This document shows positions 25,866 through 34,374 of a stretch of 64,000 nucleotides of DNA, one piece after another. Under the pieces are notes generated by a model that was not told where the DNA came from, searched no databases, and saw nothing but the letters and a program-made list of their open reading frames with translations. A program made the translations under genes and the position numbers. The stretch lies in the NCBI GenBank assembly GCA_947501325.1, contig CANMVC010000002.1, forward strand, positions 868,001 to 932,000, written 5' to 3'. Origin of the DNA: an uncultured Sphingomonadaceae bacterium. GTDB taxonomy: Bacteria > Pseudomonadota > Alphaproteobacteria > Sphingomonadales > Sphingomonadaceae. Position 1 is the stretch's first letter. Every line of letters begins with the position of its first letter.

Positions 25866-26797
25866 TCGCACTCTCTCCAGTCGAGCACCATTTTCAGACA
25901 CTCCGGGTCATTAAAGGCCTGAGGGTAAGCCGCTTCAGCATGGGCTGCCGGTTCAATGCTGGTGATCAGGCCTGATAGGCCCAGCGCGCCAGAATCAATC
26001 AGAGCACTCACCGAAGCCAGATCATCGGATTGCCATTCCGCAGCGATACGCAGTCTTGCTTCGCGCTGGAATGCCGGCGGAAAAGCAAAATGGATCGGTT
26101 GATCGTAAAAACCGGCAAGCACCAGTTCGCCGCCCTTTTTCAGACGGGAAATAAAGGTCTCAATAGAACCGGCATCGCCGCTGACATCATAGATATGACC
26201 ATAATCATGTCGGTCATCATCATCGGGATGGATAACGGCATATCCAGTCGCGCCGTCATGACGAGATCGGTTCGTATCCCAGACAGTTGGAGCCGGTGCG
26301 CCTGCCGCAATGGTCAATCGCGCCAGCAAACGACCCAGCACACCATGACCAACAATAAGTTCAGGCGACTCGCCATGCGCAATGGCATGAAGCGCGGTTG
26401 CTGCGAGCGCATATAATATGCCTTGCTCGGCCAGATGTTCAGAAACCGGCAAAGCGCGGGGGGAGGCCACTATGACTGTCCGTGCTGATCCACCAAATAG
26501 TCCACGTGCCTCCTGGTAACAACTGGCACCAGGGACAAATACCCATTCGCCGATCCGTTCCTGCGCATCGTCAGCGGCTCCGATGATCCGGCCTACCGAT
26601 TCGTAGCCAGGGACAAGCGGATAGCCCATGCCGGGGAAATCCGGCATCTTGCCCGTCCATAGCAGCTTCTCTGTTCCCGTGCTGATTCCGCTAAAGTGTA
26701 TCTCGACCATCACTTCACCCGACCCCATGGCTTTCAAAGCTGTTTTTCGCATTGAAAGACTGCCTGGTGCATCAAGTATGATGGCGGAACTGTTCAA
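25862..26797 (-). CDS. bchC: Bacteriochlorophyllide a 3-hydroxyethyl dehydrogenase (BchC)
   Basis: 311 residues, zinc-less MDR-type dehydrogenase that oxidises the 3-hydroxyethyl to the acetyl group. The N-terminal half has HFSGISTGTEKLLWTGKMPDFPGMGYPLVPGYESVGRI, typical of BchC; the nucleotide-binding half has ELIVGHGVLGRLLARLTI. It is the first gene of the bchCXYZ-pufBALM superoperon, and two PpsR boxes lie just upstream. Confidence 0.95.
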   Translation of the reverse strand: MNSSAIILDAPGSLSMRKTALKAMGSGEVMVEIHFSGISTGTEKLLWTGKMPDFPGMGYPLVPGYESVGRIIGAADDAQERIGEWVFVPGASCYQEARGLFGGSARTVIVASPRALPVSEHLAEQGILYALAATALHAIAHGESPELIVGHGVLGRLLARLTIAAGAPAPTVWDTNRSRHDGATGYAVIHPDDDDRHDYGHIYDVSGDAGSIETFISRLKKGGELVLAGFYDQPIHFAFPPAFQREARLRIAAEWQSDDLASVSALIDSGALGLSGLITSIEPAAHAEAAYPQAFNDPECLKMVLDWRECE

Positions 26798-26846
26798 ACC
26801 ATTCCCTCTCTCGTTCTCGACCGCGGAGGTAGAGACTCTGTCAGAG

Positions 26847-26890
26847 TGTCAAACTACTAAAACATATCTAAATGTCAAATTAATTGGACA
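26847..26890. promoter_or_regulatory. Tandem PpsR boxes upstream of bchC
   Basis: Two exact TGT-N12-ACA boxes, TGTCAAACTACTAAAACA (26847-26864) and TGTCAAATTAATTGGACA (26873-26890), have starts 26 bp apart. They lie between the bchC start and the end of crtF, 50-93 bp before the bchC ATG, as expected for cooperative PpsR/CrtJ repression of bchC. Confidence 0.88.
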
Positions 26891-26899
26891 CTTATTTTG

Positions 26900-28045
26900 T
26901 CATTTGTTTGCGATAATAGCCTTGGAAATGATCGGCAGGTCCGTTTTGATGGGCTTGGAGCTTGAAAATCCTGCCTTTTCGAGCATCAGCCTGTTTTCGG
27001 AAAGCGAGCGTGTTCTGCCAGACCCCATCGCCTTTAAATAGAATCCGAAATAAGCATCCCCCATGGCGCGAGCGCCTTTGGTATCGGCCATCGGCTCAAC
27101 GAGCAGCAATCGCCCACCCATAGGAAGCGATGCGTGGATCTTTCCAAGCAGCGCGTGAGCGACCTCGTCATCATGATCGTGCAGAATGCGAACCAGAGTA
27201 ATGAGGTCATAGCCAGCCGGCAGTTTATCCTGTTTGAAACTGCCGGGATGGACTGTGACCCGGTCAGCCAACGGCGTACCCTCGAACCGCGCGTTGGCAA
27301 ATGGTACGACTCCCGGCAAATCGAATATCGCTAGGATCAATGACGGGGCCGCCTGCCCTATTGCCTCAACAAAGGCCCCGGAACCGCCGCCAATATCCAG
27401 CATTTTCCGATGTCCGGAAAAATCATAACGACTTAATATCTGGCGCCAGACCATCGGCTGAGTGGCGGCCATAAGCTCGCTATATCCAATAGAGTCATCC
27501 GCTTCTACATGATTGCCTCGTTCTTTCCCCGCGTAGTTCCAAAAGGAAGCAAGTGCGCTTTCACAGCCACCCTCTTGCGACAATATTTTGAACGGATCGG
27601 CCATATCGCTATAGAATAGCTGATGATGCCGGATCATTGCCATCGCGCCTTCATTTGCAGACAGCGCGGCTCCGGTTTGACCCAGCGTCCAATAGTTGTC
27701 TTGGGGTGATTCAACGATATCCAGCGCCGCTCCCCCGCGCAGCAGTCGCGCGACCGAGTCGCGTTCCATATTCGCGAAATTGCCAATTTCTTCTTCACTA
27801 TACAGGCCGGATCGCAGATGGATGATCAAGCCGGATTGCACAAACAGATAAATGATCTGGCTATAGACAAAACCTGCAATCAAATCGAATTGCCTCGCCG
27901 CCTTGCGTCGTGCAATCGTCCGGAAAATTGGTGTTCTGGCCGCCCAATCCTGAAACGCCTGACTGCCCAATATCCGGTTACGCCGCATCACCCAACGGGC
28001 TTTCCAGCTTCGACCAATATGAGGAGGTGTTAGTTTTCTAGACAT
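26900..28045 (-). CDS. crtF: Hydroxyneurosporene/demethylspheroidene O-methyltransferase (CrtF)
   Basis: 381 residues. The C-terminal SAM-binding half has MLDIGGGSGAFVEAIGQAAPSL (residues ~210-232) and the block LPAGYDLITLVRILHDHDDE; the N-terminal half is the dimerisation/helical region. CrtF makes the methoxy group of spheroidene/spirilloxanthin-type carotenoids after CrtC and CrtD, which are encoded divergently. The start is ATG TCT AGA at 28045; a good GGAGG site is not seen. Confidence 0.93.
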   Translation of the reverse strand: MSRKLTPPHIGRSWKARWVMRRNRILGSQAFQDWAARTPIFRTIARRKAARQFDLIAGFVYSQIIYLFVQSGLIIHLRSGLYSEEEIGNFANMERDSVARLLRGGAALDIVESPQDNYWTLGQTGAALSANEGAMAMIRHHQLFYSDMADPFKILSQEGGCESALASFWNYAGKERGNHVEADDSIGYSELMAATQPMVWRQILSRYDFSGHRKMLDIGGGSGAFVEAIGQAAPSLILAIFDLPGVVPFANARFEGTPLADRVTVHPGSFKQDKLPAGYDLITLVRILHDHDDEVAHALLGKIHASLPMGGRLLLVEPMADTKGARAMGDAYFGFYLKAMGSGRTRSLSENRLMLEKAGFSSSKPIKTDLPIISKAIIANK

Positions 28046-28052
28046 ATTATTA

Positions 28053-28070
28053 TGTCCATTTTGATGGACC
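28053..28070. promoter_or_regulatory. Degenerate PpsR-type box between crtF and crtD
   Basis: TGTCCATTTTGATGGACC has TGT, 12 bases and ACC, with perfect GTCCAT/ATGGAC arms. It differs from the consensus in the last base only. It sits in the 76-bp gap of the divergent crtF and crtD genes and could serve both. Confidence 0.6.
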
Positions 28071-28121
28071 TATGATAGCTTCGGGTCAAACTGAAACTGG
28101 ACTTGGCATTCGGAGAACGTT

Positions 28122-29669
28122 TTGAAAGAATCGCAAACCGTGATCATCGGCGCTGGTATTGGCGGTCTCGTCAGTGCCGCTCTGCTGTCGGCGCGCGGTA
28201 TTCCAGTGACAGTGCTAGAGAAGGAAAAGGCGGCGGGCGGAAAGGTCCGTCAACTGGATGTCGACGGCTCCTCTATTGACGCCGGTCCGACCGTGTTCAC
28301 GATGCGCGGGGTTATTGACGACATATTCCAAGCGTCCGGTGTACGGACTGATGACTATCTGAAACTGAACCGGGCAGACTTGTTGGCCCGACATGCATGG
28401 AATCGGGACGAGCGCCTCGATCTATTTGCCGATACGGCAAAAAGCGCAGATGCCATCGGCCAATTTGCTGGCGCTGAAGCAGCGACTGGGTTTTGCAATT
28501 TCTCGAACGAGGCAAAACGGATTTTTGACATTCTCGACCAGCCTCTATTGAACAACAGCAAAGTCTCTTGGCCACTTCCCTTGATGTGGCGGATCGGACT
28601 GTGGAGAGCCGGCGATCTGAGAGCGATCCGGCCCTATGAAAGCCTCTGGAAAGTGCTTGGCGAACATTTCCATGATCAACGTCTGCGCCAATTATTTGGG
28701 CGCTACACCACTTATTGCGGGTCATCGCCGTTTCAAGCCCCGGCCACCTTGATGCTGATAGCACATGTCGAATCGCAAGGTGTCTGGAAGATTGAAGGCG
28801 GTATGAGCGCGCTGGCCAATGCGCTGGAGTCGATCGCTAGGAAAAATGGTGCGCGCTTTCGCTATGGCGCGAAAGTATTGCAAATTCTTATTTCAAGGAA
28901 ACAGACCAGAGGTGTTCGCCTTGAAACCGGGGAAGATTTTGAAGCCCAGTCCGTTATTTGCAATGCCGACCCATCAGCTCTCGGTTCGGGGCTATTTGGG
29001 GCAGCAGCGGGCAAAGCCACACGACCTATGCCATCATCCAGACGATCCCTATCTGCGATGGTCTGGCTGGCTAAATCGAAAACCAAGGGTTTCCCACTTG
29101 ATCATCACAACGTGTTTTTTTCGTCCAACTATCGGAAGGAGTTCGCCGATATAAAATCGGGTACGCCACCTGAAAACCCGACTGCATATGTTTGCAGGCT
29201 TGGCTCTGAGGAACCTGACACACAACAGCGCCTTCAAATCATTGTTAACGCCCCGGCCAATGGCGACACAAAAATATACGCCCCCAAGGAGAGAGAAAGA
29301 TGCACCTCGAACATGCTGCGAAGCCTCGAAAAACGCGGGCTCTCACTCGAACCGGACTTTCCGCACAAACTGGTAACGCCAACCGACTTCTCGACACTCT
29401 TTCCGGCAACAGGCGGCGCGCTCTATGGACGGGCCTCGCACGGGTGGGCGGCCTCCTTCCTCCGGCCCGGGAGCCGGACACGGATCCGTGGGCTTTACTG
29501 CGCGGGCGGAGCGACGCATCCGGGCGCGGGCGTGCCAATGGCCGCCTTGTCGGGACGGCTGGCGAGCGAAGCGGTGCTGTCCGACCGTATTTCGATGCGC
29601 TGGTTCCATCGCAGGGCTATCGCTGGTGGTATGTCGATGCGCTCAGCGATGACAAATGCTACGGGCTAA
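28122..29669 (+). CDS. crtD: Methoxyneurosporene/hydroxyneurosporene desaturase (CrtD)
   Basis: 515 residues, phytoene-desaturase superfamily. The FAD motif VIIGAGIGGLVSAALLSARG and VLEKEKAAGGKVRQL lie at the N-terminus; the C-terminal block is RGLYCAGGATHPGAGVPMAALSGRLASEAVL. It starts with TTG. The last ~30 residues after SEAVLSDR look unlike the family and overlap in another frame the conserved start of crtC, so the true functional end of CrtD is near 29590. Confidence 0.9.
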   Translation: MKESQTVIIGAGIGGLVSAALLSARGIPVTVLEKEKAAGGKVRQLDVDGSSIDAGPTVFTMRGVIDDIFQASGVRTDDYLKLNRADLLARHAWNRDERLDLFADTAKSADAIGQFAGAEAATGFCNFSNEAKRIFDILDQPLLNNSKVSWPLPLMWRIGLWRAGDLRAIRPYESLWKVLGEHFHDQRLRQLFGRYTTYCGSSPFQAPATLMLIAHVESQGVWKIEGGMSALANALESIARKNGARFRYGAKVLQILISRKQTRGVRLETGEDFEAQSVICNADPSALGSGLFGAAAGKATRPMPSSRRSLSAMVWLAKSKTKGFPLDHHNVFFSSNYRKEFADIKSGTPPENPTAYVCRLGSEEPDTQQRLQIIVNAPANGDTKIYAPKERERCTSNMLRSLEKRGLSLEPDFPHKLVTPTDFSTLFPATGGALYGRASHGWAASFLRPGSRTRIRGLYCAGGATHPGAGVPMAALSGRLASEAVLSDRISMRWFHRRAIAGGMSMRSAMTNATG

Positions 29670-30562
29670 CCATTATCGGCTTTATCGGCAGCGTTTTTTC
29701 GCCTTATTACAGGCGTTCCGGGCGCGATATTCCACTTGATCACAGCTGCCTTAATATCGCGCTTTACGGCAAGCGGGGCGCGCGATGGGTGATGACGGAA
29801 CGGGGCAAGGCTGATGTCCAGCAACAAAGAGACGCGCTGACGATCGGGCCAAGCGCAATGCGCTGGGACAAGGATCGGCTAATCATCGACATAGAGGAAC
29901 GCGATGTCCGGCTTGGCATTCCCTGGCGAAGGCGCTTGAAGGGGCAAATCGTTCTCCATCCCGACATGCTCAACCACCGCGCCTTCAAACTTGATCCTGA
30001 ATCCAGGCATCGCTGGCAGGCCATTGCGCCGCGCGCGAAGATAGAGGTCAGGATGATCCAGCCTGCCATCTCGTGGACGGGCAGCGGCTATCTTGACAGC
30101 AATCATGGCAGCGAGCCAATTGAGGACGGCTTTCAGAGCTGGCACTGGTCCCGCGCGCATTGTGGGCAGAATGTCTCGGTGACTTATGAAGGCCAGCGCC
30201 GCGACGGCAGTCATTTCGCCAGCGCCTTGCGGTTCGACAGTTCAGGCGCGCCGGAAGAAATGGAGCTACCGCTTGTCGCCCCGCTCCCGCCAACTTGGTG
30301 GGGTATGAAGCGGCAAACCCGCGCAGATCGCGGCCATGCTTCCGTCATCAAAACCTGGGAAGATTCACCTTTCTATGCGCGCTCCGCACTGTCTATGCGG
30401 CTATTTGGTAAATCGACTATAGCGGTGCAGGAAAGCATTTCGCTGAACCGGTTGATCAACCCGATTGTCCAGAACATGCTGCCCTATAAAATGCCGCGCG
30501 AGAGCAATAGACGGTCGAGGACATATTATATTCCCACACCGCTTTTTCTGCTGCGCGGTTGA
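29444..30562 (+). CDS. crtC: Hydroxyneurosporene synthase / carotenoid 1,2-hydratase (CrtC)
   Basis: The CrtC family start is recognisable as QGYRWWYVDALSDDKCYGLTIIGFIGSVFSPYY (from about 29615), followed by ISWTGSGYLDSNHGSEPIEDGF with the family's catalytic Asp and His candidates. CrtC adds water to the C-1,2 double bond of acyclic carotenoids. The start is uncertain: in this frame there is no ATG, GTG or TTG between 29447 and the conserved core. The nearest are GTG at 29444 and ATG at 29300, both deep in crtD; a CTG at 29612 lies right at the core. GTG 29444 is given here provisionally. Confidence 0.85.
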   Translation: MGGLLPPAREPDTDPWALLRGRSDASGRGRANGRLVGTAGERSGAVRPYFDALVPSQGYRWWYVDALSDDKCYGLTIIGFIGSVFSPYYRRSGRDIPLDHSCLNIALYGKRGARWVMTERGKADVQQQRDALTIGPSAMRWDKDRLIIDIEERDVRLGIPWRRRLKGQIVLHPDMLNHRAFKLDPESRHRWQAIAPRAKIEVRMIQPAISWTGSGYLDSNHGSEPIEDGFQSWHWSRAHCGQNVSVTYEGQRRDGSHFASALRFDSSGAPEEMELPLVAPLPPTWWGMKRQTRADRGHASVIKTWEDSPFYARSALSMRLFGKSTIAVQESISLNRLINPIVQNMLPYKMPRESNRRSRTYYIPTPLFLLRG

Positions 30563-30587
30563 TCACTCACAAGGCCAGGCAAGCTAA

Positions 30588-30755
30588 CTATTCGGTTTCG
30601 GGTTCATTAGCAGCGTCCTTGGCGGCTGCCTTTTCCTTGTCCTTGGCGATTTCCTTATTCACCGACCAGAGCTGCCAGAAGCCTATCCCGAGCGCGATGG
30701 CACCGGAAAAGATGATTTCGATAAATCCCAGATTATCCCAAGGGCTCGACTCCAT
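30588..30755 (-). CDS. Small membrane-anchored protein after bchO
   Basis: A 55-residue frame that begins MESSPWDNLGFIEIIFSGA, has one hydrophobic helix (about residues 11-30, IIFSGAIALGIGFWQLW) and a charged Lys/Ala/Glu tail ending EPETE. The ATG is preceded by AAGGAGAGAG, a strong ribosome site, and it starts 25 bp after bchO ends on the same strand. Similar short proteins accompany bchO in related clusters as far as I recall; function unknown. A 74-residue frame on the opposite strand covers the same bases and is not credible. Confidence 0.75.
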   Translation of the reverse strand: MESSPWDNLGFIEIIFSGAIALGIGFWQLWSVNKEIAKDKEKAAAKDAANEPETE

Positions 30756-30779
30756 ATCTCTCTCCTTCGTCGGTGGAGA

Positions 30780-31676
30780 TTAACCTTTCAGATGCGTTTT
30801 CGCAAATGCGGTGATGATCTCGGCCAGTTGTTGCGGATCTTCTTCATGCGCCAGATGACCCAAACCTGATACCAGTTCCACCTCGCAATTGGCGATAAGA
30901 TCAGCTGCTTGAGACACTGCAGATTTTGGAATGGCACGGTCTTTCGACGCGTGAACAAGCAAAACCGGAGCCACGATATCAGGCAATCGTCGCTGCAGAT
31001 CTTCCAACCGCCAGTTGGCCATCATCCGGATCGCCCCATCGCAATGGCCTGAACGGCTGAACATGCGCTCATAATAGTTCACGCCAGGCTTGTCGATTTT
31101 TGAGCCAGTCGACCGCTTGAGAAACCGCTCCGTTTCGCCAGGATGGCGTGCCATGCGAGCAAAAATATGTGAGACGAAGGGATTGATGAACAGCATTTTG
31201 GCAAGCTGCGGAAAGATTTTGGCGGCCAGTCCAGGAAAGGGCAGGAGCGCCGGATTCAATCCGACCAGCGGGATATGCCAATCCTTTTCAAGCATAAGTT
31301 GCACGCCAATCGCAGCGCCAGCCGAATGGCCGACAATCAAGCCGGGACTGGCCTCCAATTCGTTTAACAACAGGCCAATGCTCTTCGCCATTTTCGGTAG
31401 TGATACCTGCCGAGAAGGGTTGGGCCGAGTAAAACCATGTCCCGGCAAGTCCAGACTGATCACGCGATAGTGCCGGGCCAGCAGAGGCATCAAGTCGCGC
31501 CAACTATGGGTCGCTGCACCGGTTCCGTGGAGCAAAACGCAGACCGGTGCTGTTTTTTTGCCCGGGCCCATTTGTTGGACGTGCCAGTTATAGCCATCAA
31601 CTGCTATGAAACGGCTTGCTTTGCGGTTGGGCCAGTCTTGACCTTCCACCTGCCAATCGGGAAAGCGGCGGCTCAA
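30780..31676 (-). CDS. bchO: Alpha/beta hydrolase BchO
   Basis: 298 residues. The alpha/beta-hydrolase elements are visible: oxyanion region VLLHGTGAATHSWRDLMP, nucleophile elbow GHSAGAA (Ser) around residue 117, Asp in HASKDRAIP and His in GLGHLAHEED. BchO is regularly linked to bchD/bchI; its exact role in Mg-chelatase or pigment synthesis is unproven. The start overlaps bchD by 4 bp. Confidence 0.92.
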   Translation of the reverse strand: MSRRFPDWQVEGQDWPNRKASRFIAVDGYNWHVQQMGPGKKTAPVCVLLHGTGAATHSWRDLMPLLARHYRVISLDLPGHGFTRPNPSRQVSLPKMAKSIGLLLNELEASPGLIVGHSAGAAIGVQLMLEKDWHIPLVGLNPALLPFPGLAAKIFPQLAKMLFINPFVSHIFARMARHPGETERFLKRSTGSKIDKPGVNYYERMFSRSGHCDGAIRMMANWRLEDLQRRLPDIVAPVLLVHASKDRAIPKSAVSQAADLIANCEVELVSGLGHLAHEEDPQQLAEIITAFAKTHLKG

Positions 31677-33376
31677 CGCTTCTGTCCTGCATTGACGCTC
31701 TCAATCGCTTCCGCCAGTGCCGCACTATGAGCCCTTGGCAACGGTAAATATTTGCCCTGCAATGTTTCGGCCAGTTCAGCCGCTTCCGCCCGCGGTCGAG
31801 GTGAAATATCAATGATGATCATATTCAGGGCCATGGCAGCCAGGCCCCTCGCCACTTGCTTGGCTTCCTCCATCGCCAGACTACGGTTCGCCATTCCATC
31901 CAGCATCACATTACCCTTGCCATCGGTCAGCAGCGCGATTGTCGGCGTCTGACCGCGCTTCATGGACGCTTCTGCCAGTTGCTGCGCGGCGATCAGTCCC
32001 GCAGCGAGCGGTGTGCCGCCACCGCCTGGCAAAGCCCCTAATGCCCGCCGTGCTCGGGTCAGGGACCGGGTTGGTGGTAGCAATATTTCCGCTCCGCTCT
32101 GGCGAAACGCAATTAGCGCCACCTGTGAGCGCTTGACATAGGCCTCCGCCAGCATCAGCTCGACCGCGCCCTTGGCTTCGGCTAGCCGGGATAGAGCCGA
32201 TGATCCAGAGGCGTCGACCGCAAAGATCGTCAGGCTTTCCTGCCGTTGCTCGAAATGCCGGACGCGCAAATCCGATTTGCGAATGTGAATCCTGCGAGCA
32301 TTACCATCCCTAGACGCATTACGCCGTATTGACTGCCACGGAGCCGCAGCGCGCAGACTGTCCATCAGGGCGAGCCTTTTGCCGCCACCGGGAATGCCGG
32401 GCCGTGAACCCATTGGCCTACCCCGTTTCGCAGAATACTGTTTCCTGCCGGATCGTCCAGCCGATCCTTTCCCGGTGCGCCGGAACTTGCCATCGATCTG
32501 GTCGAGAATATGCTGCGGTATTGCAGCCGCAGCGGCTGCAAGTAACATATCTTCGGGCGGGATATCATCCAGATTACCGTGCTCACCTGATCCATCAGAT
32601 TCTTGCTCAGGGGGTTCCGTCTCGTCTGCCCTATCAGGATCATCGAATTGCGGAAGATGCTCGGCACGCGGCGCGAGCACCATCTCGATCGCAGCCTGCA
32701 AATCATCGTCTTCCACCCGCTCACGATTGGAAAATCTCGCATGGGCCTGGGCATAACGCTCGGCGAAAAGCAACGGCCGCACAGAATGAACGCCGAGCGC
32801 TGCAGCCGTGGCGGCTATCGACCCGCGTTGCCTCTTGATCAGAGACCTGGTCTTTCCATGCGCCTCACCCACCCGAAAATCATAATGTGCAACAGCATCT
32901 AACGATCGCGCGCCAGTCAGATCACAATGCAACGCAATTCTTTCCATCAGGACCGAAGGCGGTGCTTCATCCTTTTCGATACTGTCGTCCAGTAATATAA
33001 CCGCGAGCTCTCCGCGGTCGATGGCCTGGGCGAGATGGGCTGCCACACTCTCTTCAACCCGTTCAGCCATGGGCAGAACCACGACACCAGTTGTGGCAGT
33101 TTCCAATATTCCTGGACGCCGCACCGAATGGCCGGCCTGCAACGTCGCCGGTAGATCAATTCCCCCCAAAAGGCGGCCGGCATCAACATTGATGGGGATT
33201 TTATGCACCGGCCCATATGCTTCCAAGACGGCAAGCAGCTTTTCCACCAACGCATCGCGAACTGGTCCAAAACCGCGCAGACAAATACCACCAAAGCTGT
33301 GAGGAGTATGCGCAAACAGCCGAGCAGCGAAAAGGCAATCGCTAAGCGCCTTTTCCAGCTCAGCGACCCCGCTCAA
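31673..33376 (-). CDS. bchD: Magnesium chelatase ATPase subunit D (BchD)
   Basis: 567 residues. The N-terminal AAA+-like domain lacks an intact Walker A. An acidic linker (DDPDRADETEPPEQES region, about residues 243-280) and a basic Gly/Arg stretch lead to the C-terminal von Willebrand A domain with the MIDAS motif DASGSSALSR and LLTDGKGN. With BchI it forms the motor that drives BchH. Overlaps bchI upstream and bchO downstream by 4 bp each. Confidence 0.95.
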   Translation of the reverse strand: MSGVAELEKALSDCLFAARLFAHTPHSFGGICLRGFGPVRDALVEKLLAVLEAYGPVHKIPINVDAGRLLGGIDLPATLQAGHSVRRPGILETATTGVVVLPMAERVEESVAAHLAQAIDRGELAVILLDDSIEKDEAPPSVLMERIALHCDLTGARSLDAVAHYDFRVGEAHGKTRSLIKRQRGSIAATAAALGVHSVRPLLFAERYAQAHARFSNRERVEDDDLQAAIEMVLAPRAEHLPQFDDPDRADETEPPEQESDGSGEHGNLDDIPPEDMLLAAAAAAIPQHILDQIDGKFRRTGKGSAGRSGRKQYSAKRGRPMGSRPGIPGGGKRLALMDSLRAAAPWQSIRRNASRDGNARRIHIRKSDLRVRHFEQRQESLTIFAVDASGSSALSRLAEAKGAVELMLAEAYVKRSQVALIAFRQSGAEILLPPTRSLTRARRALGALPGGGGTPLAAGLIAAQQLAEASMKRGQTPTIALLTDGKGNVMLDGMANRSLAMEEAKQVARGLAAMALNMIIIDISPRPRAEAAELAETLQGKYLPLPRAHSAALAEAIESVNAGQKR

Positions 33377-34374
33377 CCGAAAAGCTCTTCCAGTGCCCGC
33401 TCGATTCGCACTGTTGACCCGGTTTCGTCGAGCACATCGCGCCGCAAGCGGTGGCGCAGCGACAAGGGTGCCATTGCTTTCAAATGATCGCGTGTCACCG
33501 AAAAATCGCCCTGCAACGCCGCCAAAGCCCGCGATCCGCGCATCAGGGTCAGTTCTCCGCGCAAACCGTCAGCGCCTACAGCCTTGCACAAAGCAGCTGT
33601 ATCTCTGAGCGTTTTGGCGGGCATTTTGATCTTTGGCAGTGCCTTTTTCGCGCGATCAATCTTCCGGAGAATTTTGGTGTCTTCGCCTTTCCATTTGGCA
33701 GCAAATTTTGTCGCATCGCGCTCCTGCGCATCACAGCGACGCATGATTTCCACGCGATCATCAATATCTTCAGGAGTCTTCACTTCCACCGACAAACCAA
33801 ACCGGTCCAGCAATTGTGGCCGAAGCTCGCCTTCCTCCGGATTACCGCTCCCAACCAGAACAAATCGCGCCGGATGCCGAATGCTCAAGCCATCGCGCTC
33901 GACCAGATTTTCGCCTGACGCAGCGACATCGAGCAACAGGTCAACCACATGATCTTCCAGCAAGTTTATCTCGTCAATATAAAGAAATCCGCGATGGGCT
34001 CTGGCCAACAAGCCTGGCTCGAAATGCTTTTCTCCCTGTGCGAGCGCCTTTTCCAAGTCCAGTGTACCAACCACGCGATCCTCTGTGGAGCCCAGCGGCA
34101 AATCGACAAATGGGACAGCGATCTTCCGGACTCGTTTGCTCGTGCAGACATCAGGGCATTGCTCGCGGTTCTCCGGTTCGCAATGAAACCGACATCCGTC
34201 CACAACGCGGATCGGCGGAAGCGTAGCAGCCAGAGCCCGAGCGGCGGTAGATTTGCCTGTACCGCGATCGCCGAAAATCATCACGCCGCCGATACGCGCA
34301 TCAACCGCCGCTATCAGAAGCGCCGTTTTCATCTCGTCCTGACCAACAATGGCGCTAAAAGGAAATCCGCTCAT
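33373..34374 (-). CDS. bchI: Magnesium chelatase ATPase subunit I (BchI)
   Basis: 333 residues, AAA+ ATPase. Walker A is GDRGTGKSTAARAL (residues ~34-47), Walker B GFLYIDEINLLEDHVVDLLLD, then sensor/arginine region VLVGSGNPEEGELRPQLLDRFGL. First gene of the bchI-bchD-bchO unit at the right edge of the photosynthesis cluster. No TGT-N12-ACA box was seen just upstream. Confidence 0.97.
   Translation of the reverse strand: MSGFPFSAIVGQDEMKTALLIAAVDARIGGVMIFGDRGTGKSTAARALAATLPPIRVVDGCRFHCEPENREQCPDVCTSKRVRKIAVPFVDLPLGSTEDRVVGTLDLEKALAQGEKHFEPGLLARAHRGFLYIDEINLLEDHVVDLLLDVAASGENLVERDGLSIRHPARFVLVGSGNPEEGELRPQLLDRFGLSVEVKTPEDIDDRVEIMRRCDAQERDATKFAAKWKGEDTKILRKIDRAKKALPKIKMPAKTLRDTAALCKAVGADGLRGELTLMRGSRALAALQGDFSVTRDHLKAMAPLSLRHRLRRDVLDETGSTVRIERALEELFG

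Noticed and set aside
28085-28110. Second PpsR box in the crtF-crtD gap (GGTCAAACTGAAACTGGACT)
   Set aside because: The spacing is 14 bases rather than 12 and the half-sites are degenerate.
30559-30783. Rightward 74-codon frame after crtC
   Set aside because: It is antisense to a better small ORF with a strong ribosome site and a sensible membrane-helix pattern.
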